A DNA stretch of 64,000 nucleotides from Circinella minor (taxonomy: Eukaryota > Mucoromycota > Mucoromycetes > Mucorales > Lichtheimiaceae), in assembly GCA_016758965.1 (NCBI GenBank), contig JAEPRB010000019.1:248001-312000 (forward strand), read 5' to 3'. Numbering within the stretch: the first letter of the stretch is position 1; every line of letters starts with the position of its first letter. Made by a program: the position numbers and the translations under genes. Below are positions 1 to 12,144 of this stretch, in pieces. Under the pieces are notes generated by a model, which searched no databases, was not told the DNA's origin, and saw nothing but the letters and a program-made list of their open reading frames with translations.

Positions 1-127
1 TGAAGATTTAAGTTGATGTGACTATATCATAGAAAAAAATGTTAACAACCTTTGTATGACTTAATAACAAGATCCCTACAATGTCTCCCATCTACATATC
101 CATTGCTTATAATATTAGCCTTCTTAC

Positions 128-1297
128 CTCGTCGATTTGAGATCTTGAACTAGATGATTTATCGTGGTGGGACGAAGAAGATGTGGCGCCATTATTAAAA
201 TAATCTGAACCTGCGTGTAACGTTGATGTAGGAGGTGTCAATAAGTGTCCTGACTTGTGCTGCAAGGCGAAATGAGAGTGGCTTTTTTGCATAGCAGATG
301 GCGTCGATGGGGATTTATCGATCTCAAATACAGGTAGAGGCTATATACAAAAATCCAAATATAATTAATATAATGATGTTGATAAGCTTCTATCTCTTTC
401 ATTTTTCCAACGGTTTCGATAACAATAAATAATAGAATTTACCTTTTTATCTTTGAACATTTTCCAAATTTGAACCATTTCTTCTCGTAATCGATATACT
501 TCGTTTGTAACCCGACCAAGATCTTCAGTAAGTTGCTTTAAATGTCCATCTAAATTTATATATAAACACGTAAATAAAAAAAAAGTTGAAGTGCATTATC
601 GAATTAAAATACCCATGAAAAAAAAAAATCTAACCTCGCTCTTGAAAAGCGGCTTCAATTTTTCGATAATCAGCCATTCCATTTTGTCCAAGCCAATCCT
701 AAATAAATATAATAATAATTAGTATATATGTATTTAAAAATAATTGTCAACTTATATAATCTGTTACATTTTCATATAAAACAGCTGGAAATAATAAGTT
801 GTTTTATATCTAGGTTAGTCAGATATTATATTAAAGCTTTTATTATTATTATTATTTTCTCTTATGTCTTCTCTTGCTTTTTGAAATGACCACTTACTGG
901 GAGGAACATAATCCCATTCGTTTAAAGGTATGCGCCAAAGGGCTTTAAGGGTATATATATGTTTGAGAATATCCATTCGTTGTCCGACTGAATGCATTGA
1001 TAAATCTTTAAGTGTTTCGTGATCAAGATTAACCAAGACGTCACCCGTGATGCCATGCTCTATTATTATTATGGTTTTATTATTAAGAAAAAAAGTTAAA
1101 AAAAAAAAAGGAACCATTATTAATATATATATCAAGAGACACAGACGTAGTTTTTTCTCTCTCTTTTTCTCAATTTTGCTTTTTTTTTCTATATATTTAC
1201 CTTTAAACTGTTTTTCATAAGGACCATAACCTATTGATGTCAACCATTTGTTCACTTTATTCTCATCCCATTGTAATACGTTTTCCATATTGGTCAA
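128..1297 (-). CDS. SAM-domain signalling adaptor, Ste50-like (C-terminal part beyond the left edge)
   Basis: Probable adaptor of a MAP-kinase cascade, comparable to yeast Ste50, which binds a MAPKKK through its SAM domain. Exons in reading order: 1297-1201, 1059-898, 784-768, 698-635, 549-443 and 340-128; all junctions keep phase. An N-terminal SAM domain (about residues 7-75, starting LQWDENKVNKWL and including LKDLSMHSVGQRMDILKHI) is followed by a helical, probably coiled-coil stretch (REEMVQIWKMFKD) and a Ser/His-rich linker. The third exon is only 17 nt. The last exon ends at a good donor (GAG|gtaaga), so the gene continues left of the window, where a Ste50-type protein would carry its Ras-association domain. 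It starts 161 bp from the divergent verprolin-like gene. SAM is clear; Ste50 orthology is inferred from the SAM, coiled coil and linker order. Confidence 0.75.
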
Positions 1298-1458
1298 CTT
1301 GAAACCGACAACTTTGTAAAAGTGCCTCTCCCAAAATAAAAATTAAAAAAGCTCACTTTTCCGTCGGTGCTTCAAAATATCAAAAAAGAGGCAATCCATG
1401 ATAATTTTAAAGTTCTCGTTTTATAATACAGTAATTATAACTCTTTAACTGCTTTACG

Positions 1459-1893
1459 ATGCGACGTTCAGTGCCACCTCCACCTCCACAACGAGGAGCT
1501 CCGCCATCTTCTTCACCCGTAACTAGTGACAACAACAATAATAATGGCAACACCAACATGCAATCACCTCATTTAAGAATGAGTACCATTCCAGTTCAAT
1601 CATCCTATGCTTCTTTCGACGTTCAAATTCCAGAGCCTCCACAAACAGAAGCCGGCAAATGGACTTTTCATTCACAAAGAGATTTTCCACCGCCTCCGCC
1701 ATTTGAGAAAAAATTACGGCGATACCCTACTGGCGCAGAATCTGGCTCTTGTAAGCTTATATATACATAAATAACTAATCCTTTTCACTTTAGTGTGTAA
1801 ATATTACAACTTATTTAACAACAGGAACTTGGTATATTTTAATATTTATTAGCCATACCTCTCGATCTTTCGCATTTAACAGCTTACAACTAA
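1459..1893 (+). CDS. Mini verprolin/WIP-like protein (110 aa)
   Basis: Likely WASP-binding actin-patch protein. Exons are 1459-1750 and 1853-1893, joined at TCT T|gtaagc...tag|CC, giving 110 aa. The N-terminus is a short polyproline segment (SVPPPPPQRGAPP). The C-terminus carries the WASP/Las17 WH1-binding signature of verprolin and WIP: WTFHSQRDFPPPPPFEKK, then RRYPTG, then a terminal SIPLDLSHL supplied by the 41-nt second exon. Yeast Vrp1 is over 800 aa and WIP about 500 aa, with an actin-binding WH2 region at the N-terminus. No WH2 motif is visible here, and the divergent SAM gene begins only 161 bp upstream, leaving little room for a missing N-terminal exon. Strong match for the C-terminal motif; the functional consequence of the missing WH2 is inference. 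Confidence 0.8.
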
Positions 1894-2585
1894 AAATTGA
1901 CTATTTATTTCCTAGCAACATGACCCTTGAAAATGATAGTTCTATTTTCGTACTCTCTGGTCTCCCTCGCCCTTCTCCGAATTTTCAAAAGCATCATTTA
2001 TAGTAAATGATAAATAATAATAGTATTGGCAAAACACAACCACTATATATAAAATATAACAGTAATAACAATAAAAATGCTGAACTGTGTCTACCAACTG
2101 TTAAAAACCCGGTTTTTGGTATTTGCAATTCCAAAAAAAAAAACCGTCGACAAGTGAACATTATGAATTTATAGTGACTCTTATGTAACACCTAAATATC
2201 ACTACAATATTATTTTTATTTGCTCCCAAATTGTCGATGATCAATCCTTTTGACCGTCGAACTCATTAATTTCCAACACCTCTTGAACGAAACTATTCAA
2301 ACTAGATGCTTATTATTTAGTGATCAAGCCCAACTGTCCCAAAAGTAATCTTGTTCTATCACTCTTCATATATGCGAGTGGATATTAAATTAAAATCAAG
2401 TTTTGAGTTTTCCTACCTCCATAGTACATATCATCTAAAAACTCCCCCATAGCATCACATACCACATTCTTGCTGCCAGCTGTAGCAACACTTCATTAAG
2501 AACAATAAGGTCTGGTGGAACAATTATATATCTCTTCTATTGCTATTATTATAATTACAATCACAAATATGGTAACAACGATAAT
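1894..2585. other. Convergent intergenic region
   Basis: AT-rich DNA between the 3' ends of the verprolin-like gene and the F-box gene. No RNA gene, repeat or coding exon could be recognised. Confidence 0.5.
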
Positions 2586-4643
2586 TTATTTACTTATAAT
2601 TTGCTTCTTGCGATAGCTTACATCGCTATATTGCTCTGCAGTTAATGTGCTTCCTTCTTCATTGATTAACGAAAATTGCCATCTTTTTGCTATTAAATTG
2701 ATTTTGCCTAGGGTGATCTCGATTTTGTCCTTACTGGGAAATTTTGCGCCAGTCCCATCGCTATAACAAAGATAGATATTAAGCTTTGGTATCATAGGTA
2801 CTTTATCTTGACTTGTTATTGTAGTTGTAGAGCGCGCTAATATTAAATTATCCAGTAAACACTGATCTATATCTTCAATTGTTACATTACTACAATAATT
2901 AAGTGTCAGCTCTTCCAAATAACATCCTAATTTTGATGATCCAATGGAAGACAACACCTTTGGGGTTATATTTGTTACATTATCCAACGATAATTTGGAT
3001 AATTTTTGCCGTTGTGCGGACGAAAATTTTTTGTTGTTTTCATCATCAGCAATAATGCTTTTGAACAAGGTTTCAAATTGATGTGATTCAATCGCATTAC
3101 AATTCTTCAGATGCAGTTCTCGTAATGGTTTCTTTCTTAATGGCCCATCGCTAGGAGCAGGAGAAGTCAACACGATAAGCGATTCTAGGTGTATATACAT
3201 TTCTTTTAGACCAGACACAGCAAGATATGATAAGTTGGGTATAGAATATGAAAGGAATCGGGATAGCCCATGTAGAGTTATAATAAGCGGTGATGACGGT
3301 GTATTGTTGATAATGACTGACCTCTCTTCTTCTTCACTATCATCGTCCCTATTTTCGTCATTATTGTCATCCTCAGTTTCACCATCATCGTTATCATTGT
3401 CCTCAATGTAGTAATAATCACCGCTTAGCGATACATGCTGCAGATATGGGAATTGAAAAGACGATAGCAATTCACCGCGATAACGTAAGAGCTTAGTAGA
3501 CTCAATATTCAGAACTCGCAAGCTTTTGTGATATTTCTCGATAAGCATTGAAAATAAGTATCGAGTGGTTGACTTGTAAAACTCGTCATTTATATCATTG
3601 ACTATAAGGTGCTTTAACCTGTTTTTTTTGGTACTCATAGACAATTTTTTAATATTATTTCTGTAGTCATTTATCATCGTTGTGCTTGTTCCTGTTGCCA
3701 TTGCTGTCGGTGTTGTCATTTTTTGAAGTAGACTGCGTCTTTTTTTGGCAAGTGTTATTAACTGGAGTTTATTTGTATAAGGATAGCAAACAAAAAGGAC
3801 AAGTGTTGAGACTCGGGTACAATGATGATGCAACGTGTCCATAAATGATGATGCACTATGTTCAATACTTTGTAAGTCTAGTTCTAGTTGTTCGACGTTA
3901 GGTAGCACTACCAGAAGATCTTTTATTTCAAAGTGACCTCTACTGTTGGGTATAATCAAAACCAGGTCTCGCAGACGTTGGTGCTGAAAATCTTTCGATT
4001 TAAACGATGGTTTCCAACGGCGAATATTATGGATCGATCCAATATAGTAAAGCTTTTCGAGATTTGGACATTCACGTAAAATCATGTCTGGAGCAGGTGA
4101 AATGAAATATTGTTCGTTACCAGTATCATGGCTACGAAAGACAAGAGATAAACTGGTAAGTATTGGACCCCATCGACTCGTTAATTGTGAGAAACAGGAT
4201 TCTTTCACAACTAGCACGCACAAATCAACTAAAAAAGTATTACTATTAGTAAATGGGTATACTACTATATATCACTATCAACAGCTTTGGTATCATCACG
4301 TACTTTTAGTTATTGCGCTGCATTTTAGATCGGCTGCTAGGAAATTAATTACTGATGATACGTGAGTTCCATTTCCTACTGTTATTTTTATGTGCTTTAC
4401 AAAAGTCCCTTTGACATATTTTTTGTATGGTAGAAGGCCGCTGATAAATTTGGTTCCGTCACAAACGTCGTTACTGTAGGCTTTGTCATAGTCATACGTC
4501 GAAAGCTGCTCCCACATGGCAGGATGATTCAACATGAGAATTCTCCAATCACGACAGATTCTTGAAAATACCCAACGATCAGGGAATGGTAAATATCTTA
4601 AAATGACATCGACAATTTCAGGAGGTAATGATTTCAACAGCAT
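2586..4643 (-). CDS. F-box / leucine-rich-repeat-like protein (660 aa)
   Basis: Probable substrate receptor of an SCF ubiquitin ligase. Exons 4643-4304 and 4228-2586 join across a 75-nt intron (donor GTACGT, acceptor TTTTTTAG) in phase, giving 660 aa. The F-box is at the extreme N-terminus (residues about 3-48: SLPPEIVDVILRYLPFPDRW, then SRICRDWRILM). The rest has degenerate LRR-type units typical of fungal F-box proteins, such as LRELHLKNCNAIES, LSKLSLDNVTNITPKVLSSI and LEELTLNYCSNVTIEDIDQCL. An acidic insert of about 35 residues (D/E/N-rich, 3310-3410) interrupts the LRR region. The substrate cannot be told from sequence. Confidence 0.85.
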
Positions 4644-5430
4644 TGGTAATATGTTTTTTTTTCAGTATTAGAAAGAAGAGCTAAATGTAACACAAACTAT
4701 GAGCCAAACAAAAAGCATAACAACTGAACACAATCATTAAACCAAAGTTTTATACACTAACTTCTTTTGTATTTCTTTATAACCACCTGTACAACATGGA
4801 ATACAATGTAGACAATAATATTTGATAATAATTAGCATTTTTTATGTATAAAGAACATGCATCATTTTTTATGTTTAATAGTAATGCTTCTTTTTTTTTA
4901 CCATTGTTTCTAATCGAAATGATATATTATTATCAATAATAATTATATAGGCCTATCTTGTTCGCTTTTGTACTATATACGAGTAGTATCAGTAGTAGTA
5001 ATCGACATCCATTCATTAATATTTACAATGTATCGGTGATTTGAGAACAATTACACACATATAAATTTTGATAATTCTTGTATTGACCTTCTAAACTACA
5101 ACTCGCCGTAATGTAACAAAATATAAAGTGTGTACATAGTTATATCAACGAGTATAATGAGATAAAAGCATCAGCAATTATTTGGGTTCACTTAATGTAA
5201 CATGATGGATAAGCTTTTAGATGAAAAAATCAGCCACCACCTTATTACGTTAATTAAAACCAACTTTTTTTTTGGTTTTGCTTCTCCTACGCACACTTTT
5301 TCTCTCTTACACTTGAATACACCCCCCCCCCTTTCCTTTCCTTTTATTCACCTCCCTCTTTAAACTCGAAGCAAAGTACAACTATTATCCACCGTCACCC
5401 CTTGTTATATATATTATCTCAAACTTAAAT
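4644..5430. promoter_or_regulatory. Divergent promoter region, F-box (-) / VanZ-like (+)
   Basis: About 790 bp between two divergently transcribed genes. The part next to the plus-strand gene (about 5270-5400) is a pyrimidine-rich tract with a run of nine C, the same leader type seen before several other genes in the window. No coding exon seen. Confidence 0.45.
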
Positions 5431-6014
5431 ATGCGGCTTCGCATATTGTTAATTCTTTTCTTTTTGCTCCTGCTTCTAGGCATTCTTGGATTTGCTCCCA
5501 TTGATTTGCATGACAAGATCAGCGATAAAGTGCTTCATTTTTCAGCATTTACCATCCTTGCCATTTGCTTATACTTTTTATGGGATTTATCTTATAAACG
5601 TAATTTAGCATTGTCTGCTATTGTTCTTTATTCGATTGCAATTATGAGTGAATGTATTCAAGGACTTTTACCAGTAAGTAGTATAGCACCAAAGTTTAAA
5701 ATTCCTGCAACCGTAGTGAACAATCTTCAAAACCTTTTTTTTGACTCCTTAAAAATAAACCTAATGATATACATTTTTTGTTTTATTAGTACCGTACATT
5801 TGATGGGTATGATATATTAGCCAATCTTATGGGTGGTTCAATTGGATTATTAAGTGCTTTTGCTATTGATTATTTCTTTACATCTCGACGAGAACATCAA
5901 AGAAGATGGGGTGGTAAACGAGAAGCAGAATATCAGCGGGCATTAATGGATGAAATGGATTTAGGAGATGAAATAGAGGAAAGTGATGATGAACGGCAAA
6001 AAATGTTACCTTAA
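5431..6014 (+). CDS. VanZ-like family membrane protein (155 aa)
   Basis: Small multi-pass membrane protein of the VanZ-like family, whose fungal members are uncharacterised. Exons 5431-5673 and 5790-6014 join CCA|gtaagt...tttattag|TAC, giving 155 aa. Visible features: an N-terminal hydrophobic helix (LLILFFLLLLLGILGFAPI), DKVLHFSAFTILAICLYFLW, then ECIQGLLP followed across the intron by YRTFDGYDILANLMGG. The E..Q..LP.R..D..D...N..G pattern is the family hallmark. A final helix runs to residue about 108. The cytosolic tail is charged (REHQRRWGGKREAEY, then acidic). It was called by fold signature only; no substrate is known. Confidence 0.85.
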
Positions 6015-6292
6015 TTAATAATGACTTCATAATTGATGATGGATGACGACGATAATTAGAATACCCCTTTCAAATTAATTCTGTTTTTTTTTTTTTCCTT
6101 TTTATTTATAATACGTAAATTTGTAACCTGTAATGTCGTTTTGTTTTTTGTATAATAATAAATCATAATAATAGTAATAATGAACCAGATCAAGAAAGAA
6201 AGAAAAACAAAGAAAGACAAAATAATATAATAAAAACAATAATAGCTATAATTATAACTTGTAATATGATGCTATAAAATAATAATCAGAGA

Positions 6293-9200
6293 TTAAAAGA
6301 CAATATGTGCAGCAACAATACGCTGAAGCTCTTGCTAATAAAATTTTAAAGAAGAAAAAAAGAGACATGTAAGTAATGGACTATTGCATATAAATAATTG
6401 GATGAATGGTTGGAAAAAAAGTTAATTTACCTCATCGATAAATGCTTCATTTTGTGTTGTTGGTGTAGCTACGGTAGCTGGACGCCGTACCACTTGTTGT
6501 TTTGATGATAACTTACTGCTACCACTACTACTGTTAGCTCGTTCTTTTTGTGATCCCCTATTATCTTCATTTTGTTTACTATTTACTGTTGTAGTTGTAG
6601 ATGTACTATCCTCTTGAGGAGTATCTTCTTGATCTTCCGTTATAGTCCCATTTGATGTTGATGAAGATGCTGATGACGTTGATTGATCCGTACTGCTTTG
6701 CTGTATTTCTTCAGTAATAAGAGTCGAATGAGATTTTTTACGCACTGCAAAAGATCCATCAGGTCGATTCCAAGGATGAAATTCATATCCGCCTTCATCT
6801 TCCCATTTAGAACTTTCTCTGCTTTGCAAATAATCTACACCGCGTGTTACCAACAAAAACAAATCATCGATTTCTGATGCCTGCTGTGGACTTCCACCAG
6901 AAGGGACACTACTATGAGACATGTGGTCACCTTTATCGGTCACCAACGCTTTATCATTAGTTGCTGCTATTGTAGTAGTGGTAGATGAAATATGGGCATC
7001 ACTGTTATCATTGGGAGTGCTTGTACAAGTAGTGGATGCTATGGATGTGGCTGTCCCACTCGATATGATTAATGTAGAAGAAGGCGATGAAGATATTTCT
7101 GGTGCTGCTTTTTGCTGGTGCTGCTGTTCAGGAGTATCAGATTTAGTTTTACTGGCATGTTTAAACTCATCTTGTTGGTCGGATCGTTGACTATCCATCC
7201 ACATGGTATACTGTGCTTGAATATCGGAATCACCCCCTTGTTTCGATGGTACGTTCGTAGGTCTGTCTTCATCATTGTTTTCTTCATCGCTTGAATCGTC
7301 GCTTGAATCGTCGCTTAAATCTACAGTCTCTTCAACAGCATTAATATTGTCGTCGTCGTCATCATCATCATCTGAAGAAAGTGAAGATAATGATGAAACA
7401 TTACTCTCGTTGACAATTTCTGGATCAATCATACTTGTGTCACTAGCTGAAGCAGCAGCGCCTGCTATAGCTGAAAAAGGTGTCCCTGATGCTGTAGAAG
7501 ACAAATTTGTCTGCTCTTGTTCTGCTGGTGCACATGATAATGTACGCTCGCTTGGTTTTGGAGAAATTTCTCTATTAATACTTGATGATGATCCACCATT
7601 GCTATTATTATTACTCTTCTTTCCAGGTGTTGGTGTCAATGGTGTTGGAGGTGCCGATACGATACTGACTTGAGAACCTGTAGCATCAAAAAATGGTGGC
7701 GAAGATACAGGTTTTGCACTCAGTGATGAAACATTCTGCTTCATCGTGTCCAAACTTGTACTACTGGCTGATTCCAATGGGGTTGGGATAGACTTTTTGC
7801 TCTTGGTACCCCAGCCAACAAGTCGCTTGAGTTGTTGTTTCAATGAATTTTCTTTTTTATTTGTATTTGCTGTGGAACGTTCCATTATATAAGTAACTTG
7901 TTGAGCAGCAGAGGAAGCGGTATCACCAGGTTGAAGGGAGGCAGAACGAGCAATGTGTGAAGAAGAGGAAGAAGAAGAAGAGACATCCCAACTGGGTGAA
8001 GGTTGGTCCATAACTGCACCAGCAGTGAGAGCGGAAGCGCAGTCAGAATATACAGAACTGGTTGCAGACATGACAGAAGTCCGTCGAAATCCAGAAATAG
8101 GCGGAGGAGAAAGTGTGCTCGTATTATTATTAGTTGTTGCTCCTTGTTGACAGGGTGGTGTCAGGGATGATTTTTGTTCCTGATTATTACTATTATCATT
8201 ATTATTATTACCAACCGTACTGTTACTTGCCAAACTATTTTGAACGGAGGGGCGGCGATCATCTATCGGTGTACTTGGTAGTGAAGCCATAAAACTAGGT
8301 CGACGTGGTTCGGTAGAACGTGGAGAATCCATTAAAATATCAAGGATACTTGGACGTCTTTCTTCTGGCATAGTAAATTCACTATTACTGATATTACTGC
8401 TGTTGTTAGGGATGCCATGAGAATTATTGTTACCAAACTTGTAACCTCCCACGGGTGATAATAAAGGAGGAGGGTGATCATTGTGATGCTGTTGATTATG
8501 TGGATCGTCTGCCCTGCGCAAAATAAATAAAAGATCACTTGTAACTGGACCATGTGCTTGTTGTTTATGAAGCGCTGTGGCCATGTGGTCTCGAGGATCC
8601 AAGCGTATTTCGATTCCGTTGGCTCGAACAGACATGCGATATTTTGTCAGATTCCTGTCGGTAGGTCCCATCATTTCTAGTTGTGGCTGTTGTTGTTTTG
8701 GGGGGTAATATCCTTCCGCTTCGGCGTCAGGCACGTGGAATTTTTCCAAAGCCATGGTGATCACTGAGCCGATCTGTTGCTCCTGTTTAACTGCCATAAT
8801 CTTATCAATGCGGTCAATTTCTTGCTGCCTCGATCCAATGAGTTTTTTTTTCTTGCCAGCCATAGGTGCTGGTGTTGGATTCGTCGTAAAAGCTGGTGCA
8901 TTTGTACTGGTTGGTGGCATAATTGGACCACTTCCTCCTTCATCTGGGTATAAAGACACCTTGATATAAAATATACCTTCTCGTTCATTAGCGCGTTTAA
9001 TACGTCGATGAAGATAAAATCGGATCACCGAATCTTCATCATAAGATGTTTGTTCATAGTTACTAAAACTACTGGATCTAGGCCGACGTGAAGAACGCCC
9101 CTCGCTTTTAGCAGGTATTGAGGAGGTTGTAACAGCAAAAGTTTCTGAGGAATTTCCTCCTATTCCTGTTTGTTGTTGCTCTTCCTGATGTTGTGGTGAC

Positions 9201-10583
9201 GTCCGAAGAATATGTGATACGGAAGGCATGGGTGTAGTCAATGGGGCAGTCAACGTCTTAAAAATTGAGAGAGGCTTATCTTGAGGCGCCAGTACATAAT
9301 CATCTATATTTTTATTTTATTTTTATTATTGAAATTTGTCAGTTTTCATTAGCTACTATTTTCTTCTCCATTTACACATAATCTATTCATAGACAGAGCA
9401 GAACAAAAAACATGAACATTAATATTAAGATGAGTTGTTACCTCCATCCAATCCCTGTACTGCAATATAATACTCAATTGTTCCTTCGGTATATTCCGGT
9501 CGATTATATAAATCAAAACGCGTGGCAGCTTCCCTAACCAATACATCTGCTGTTGTGCAAAGATTGATCGAGAATGTATGAAAAAGTGGTCCCTGACCTA
9601 TATTGCCTGCAAATACCCGGAGCGCTTCCGCAGGTTCCGGTGCTATTCCTTTAGGTGCTGTCAACAGTTCTGAATGTTGTTCTTTATCTTGGCCCGAATG
9701 CTGTCTATACTGCTGTTGTGGATCGTAAGGATCAGTGGACGCAATAGTATCTTGGTAAGCATCTTCAAAACCATCTTCATCTTCAACGTCATCAACTTCT
9801 TCATCTTCATCCTCATCGCCAGTTTCATATTCTTCTTCTGTTTCGACTTCATAATGAATAATTCGCGTAGCACTGGATCCTGTCGCGATAGTGACATTTT
9901 TGTGTGACTTTTTTTCATGTAAGACAAAATCGTTTGCTTCAGAAGGTGACGTGATTTCAACATTTCGATGTTTGTTTAATCGTGCCAATCGTTCGTAAGG
10001 CGTCTATTTTTTTTTATGTTTCCTATAATGAGCACGTTTTTCTTTTCTTTTTGTCATTTTCTTTTTTTTTAATAAAGTCATTTGAAAATGGAGCGAGAAA
10101 AAGAACCCCCTCCCATTTATATACCTCAATATTTTCTGCCGGAATGTAACCGACTTCACGAGTTTTTAATACTTCGACGAGCCACCAGTAGATATTGGTA
10201 TCTTCCATTAAAATCAAAGCATCCCCTTTCACAACAGAAGCTTGACCTTCTACCGTCGCAACAAACGTATGAAGAGCATAAACGAGATCAAAATTGATAT
10301 TTTCATCAGGAATACTAGGCGAAGAAGACATGGATGAACCATCTTCAATAATCATACTTTCCTCTTCTTCCTCTTCTTCTTCTACTACTTCAATATCTCG
10401 TTCAGATCGATGTCCTCTTCCAATACCATTAGGATAATGTGAATTATTCATTATGTTACTATTATCGTCGTCATCGTCAATATGGATTTCGCGATAGCCG
10501 TTATCTTCCCATCGGTTATGGTGTGCATGATGATGGCGTTGTTGTTGCCAGTGAGTCTCACCAGCGCGTACGGCCGATGTCAT
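6293..10583 (-). CDS. SH3 + tandem RA-like polarity protein, Bud14/Tea4-type SH3 (1311 aa)
   Basis: Probable cell-polarity scaffold. Exons: 10583-10125 (SH3), 10003-9442, 9303-6431 and 6334-6293; all four junctions are in phase, total 1311 aa. The SH3 domain (about residues 100-155) has DLVYALHTFVATVEGQ, YWWLVEV and GYIPAENIE, and runs over the first intron into TPYERLARLNKHRN. This SH3-plus-tail motif is typical of the Bud14/Tea4 family, which tethers formins, Glc7/PP1 and microtubule-end factors. Two ubiquitin-fold, RA-like segments follow: one from LRVFAGNIGQGPLFHTFSIN through VLAPQDKPLSIFKTLT, one from FYIKVSLYPDEGG to DLLFILRRAD. A long S/T/N-rich region follows, with an acidic run near 7320-7380. 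A 42-nt last exon adds QELQRIVAAHIVF and the stop. SH3 is certain; RA assignment is by pattern; orthology is probable. Confidence 0.75.
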
Positions 10584-12113
10584 TGAGAGAGATTAAATAA
10601 GCTTTGAAAAACTAAAAAAAAAAATTGAAGAAGGGAATTCGAGAAAGTATTAGAGTGGGAGGAGTGAGAGGAGTGAGAGGAAAAGAGAGAAAGGAAGAAA
10701 AAAAAAGAGAGAAAGAAAGGAAGTGTAATAGTAAATGTTAAAAGGAGAACGAAGGGAAAATTAGAAAGGTTACTGGTTTTAAAGGAGGGGGGTTGAAGTA
10801 GTACGTGCGTAATAATAAGATGTCGACGTGAGCCCAAAAATAAAAGCGTGGGTGCTTAAGTTTCTTGTAAGGGAGAAAGAGAATAACATCATATATTTCA
10901 AGTTTTCTGAGATGAGAATTATGAATTATATAATATATTGCTTGTTAACGAGTTGTTGAATGAATTTATTATCATGCGGATAGTTTCTTTCTTTTTCCCA
11001 AATAATAACATATACAATTGGATAATAATTCTCAATAATACCCCCCTTCTCCCTTTTTTTTGCTCCCCTTCTTTTGTTCATGAGGTGAAGAAGAAAAAGT
11101 CCAGAAACCTATAAAGTGTCACACAGTTCTTCTTTTGTTTTCTTTGTCAATATATTAATCACCCTTATTCAACATACTACTTTCATTATAATAATAATAC
11201 GTCGTCATGGTTATTGTCGTCAAGGTAACACTGGCAAGTTTTTTCACCAGCGCTGCATGAATTTTTTTAACCCCTTCTGTTATCTTGTAGTACACGGTTT
11301 TCTCTTGTTACTAAAATCAATCAAACCTTTTTTTTACCTCCCCTTTGTCGGCTCACAAATGCAGGAGAAAGTTGCTTTGTTTTTTGTTATGAAACTGATA
11401 AAATAGCTGTTCTGGTATGTGTAAGTGTGTACTGTTGCCATTTCTATGTGCCATGGAAATATTAATCCGTTTAATCGGATCATCGTTATGTTTATATAAT
11501 TCTCTTATATTTGCTCTGATGATCTTTTAACATCTATTATTTCAGCCTCAGCAACAACAAAACTAGTAACCAATCCCTTTTCTTCTTCAACCCATATATT
11601 TATTTAGTTTTATTTTTGTGCTATAATTTTTAATAAATGAAGTTTATATACAGAAAAGGTATACAACTATTCAGCATATTTTAATAAATCATTTGGATGG
11701 GTGAGAAACTTTCACACTCATAATTACTCTCAAAAGAGTTACATATTATTATTTATGCATTACTGAATTCATATTTCGGACTTGACAGCTTTTTTTTTTT
11801 TTTTTTGCTTTGGTTTACTGAGATGTTTCGCTTTTAGAGTTGAAGGGCAGGTGATGAGAAAAGGGAGGAATCTAATATAAGTATAAAATCAATGCGTACA
11901 TCAGCATATTATGACCGCTCTATTTACCAATAAAACTAAAAATTTATTATTACATAAGGAGGTGTCAATTTTCTTCTTTATAATATATTATCATTGTTGA
12001 TCTCTCTTTTCTTTTAAATACCATCATCATCATGTTGTATATGATACTCAGATTTTTTCGATGTGGTTGAAATATATGCTGATGCATATAATTTAAAAAA
12101 AGGCCCGCCGCTT

Positions 12114-12144
<31 letters not shown>

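Noticed and set aside
815..898. Reading the SAM gene straight through the GTAAGT at 897 to a stop at 815
   Set aside because: The read-through end is asparagine-rich noise, while the spliced chain via the 17-nt exon restores a long structured continuation.
4084..4365. Plus-strand frame of 93 codons over the F-box gene intron
   Set aside because: Antisense to a well-supported F-box/LRR gene and without recognisable features.
6683..8990. Several short plus- and minus-strand open frames overlapping the SH3/RA gene
   Set aside because: They are shadows of the S/T/N/D-rich repetitive coding sequence of the large minus-strand exon.
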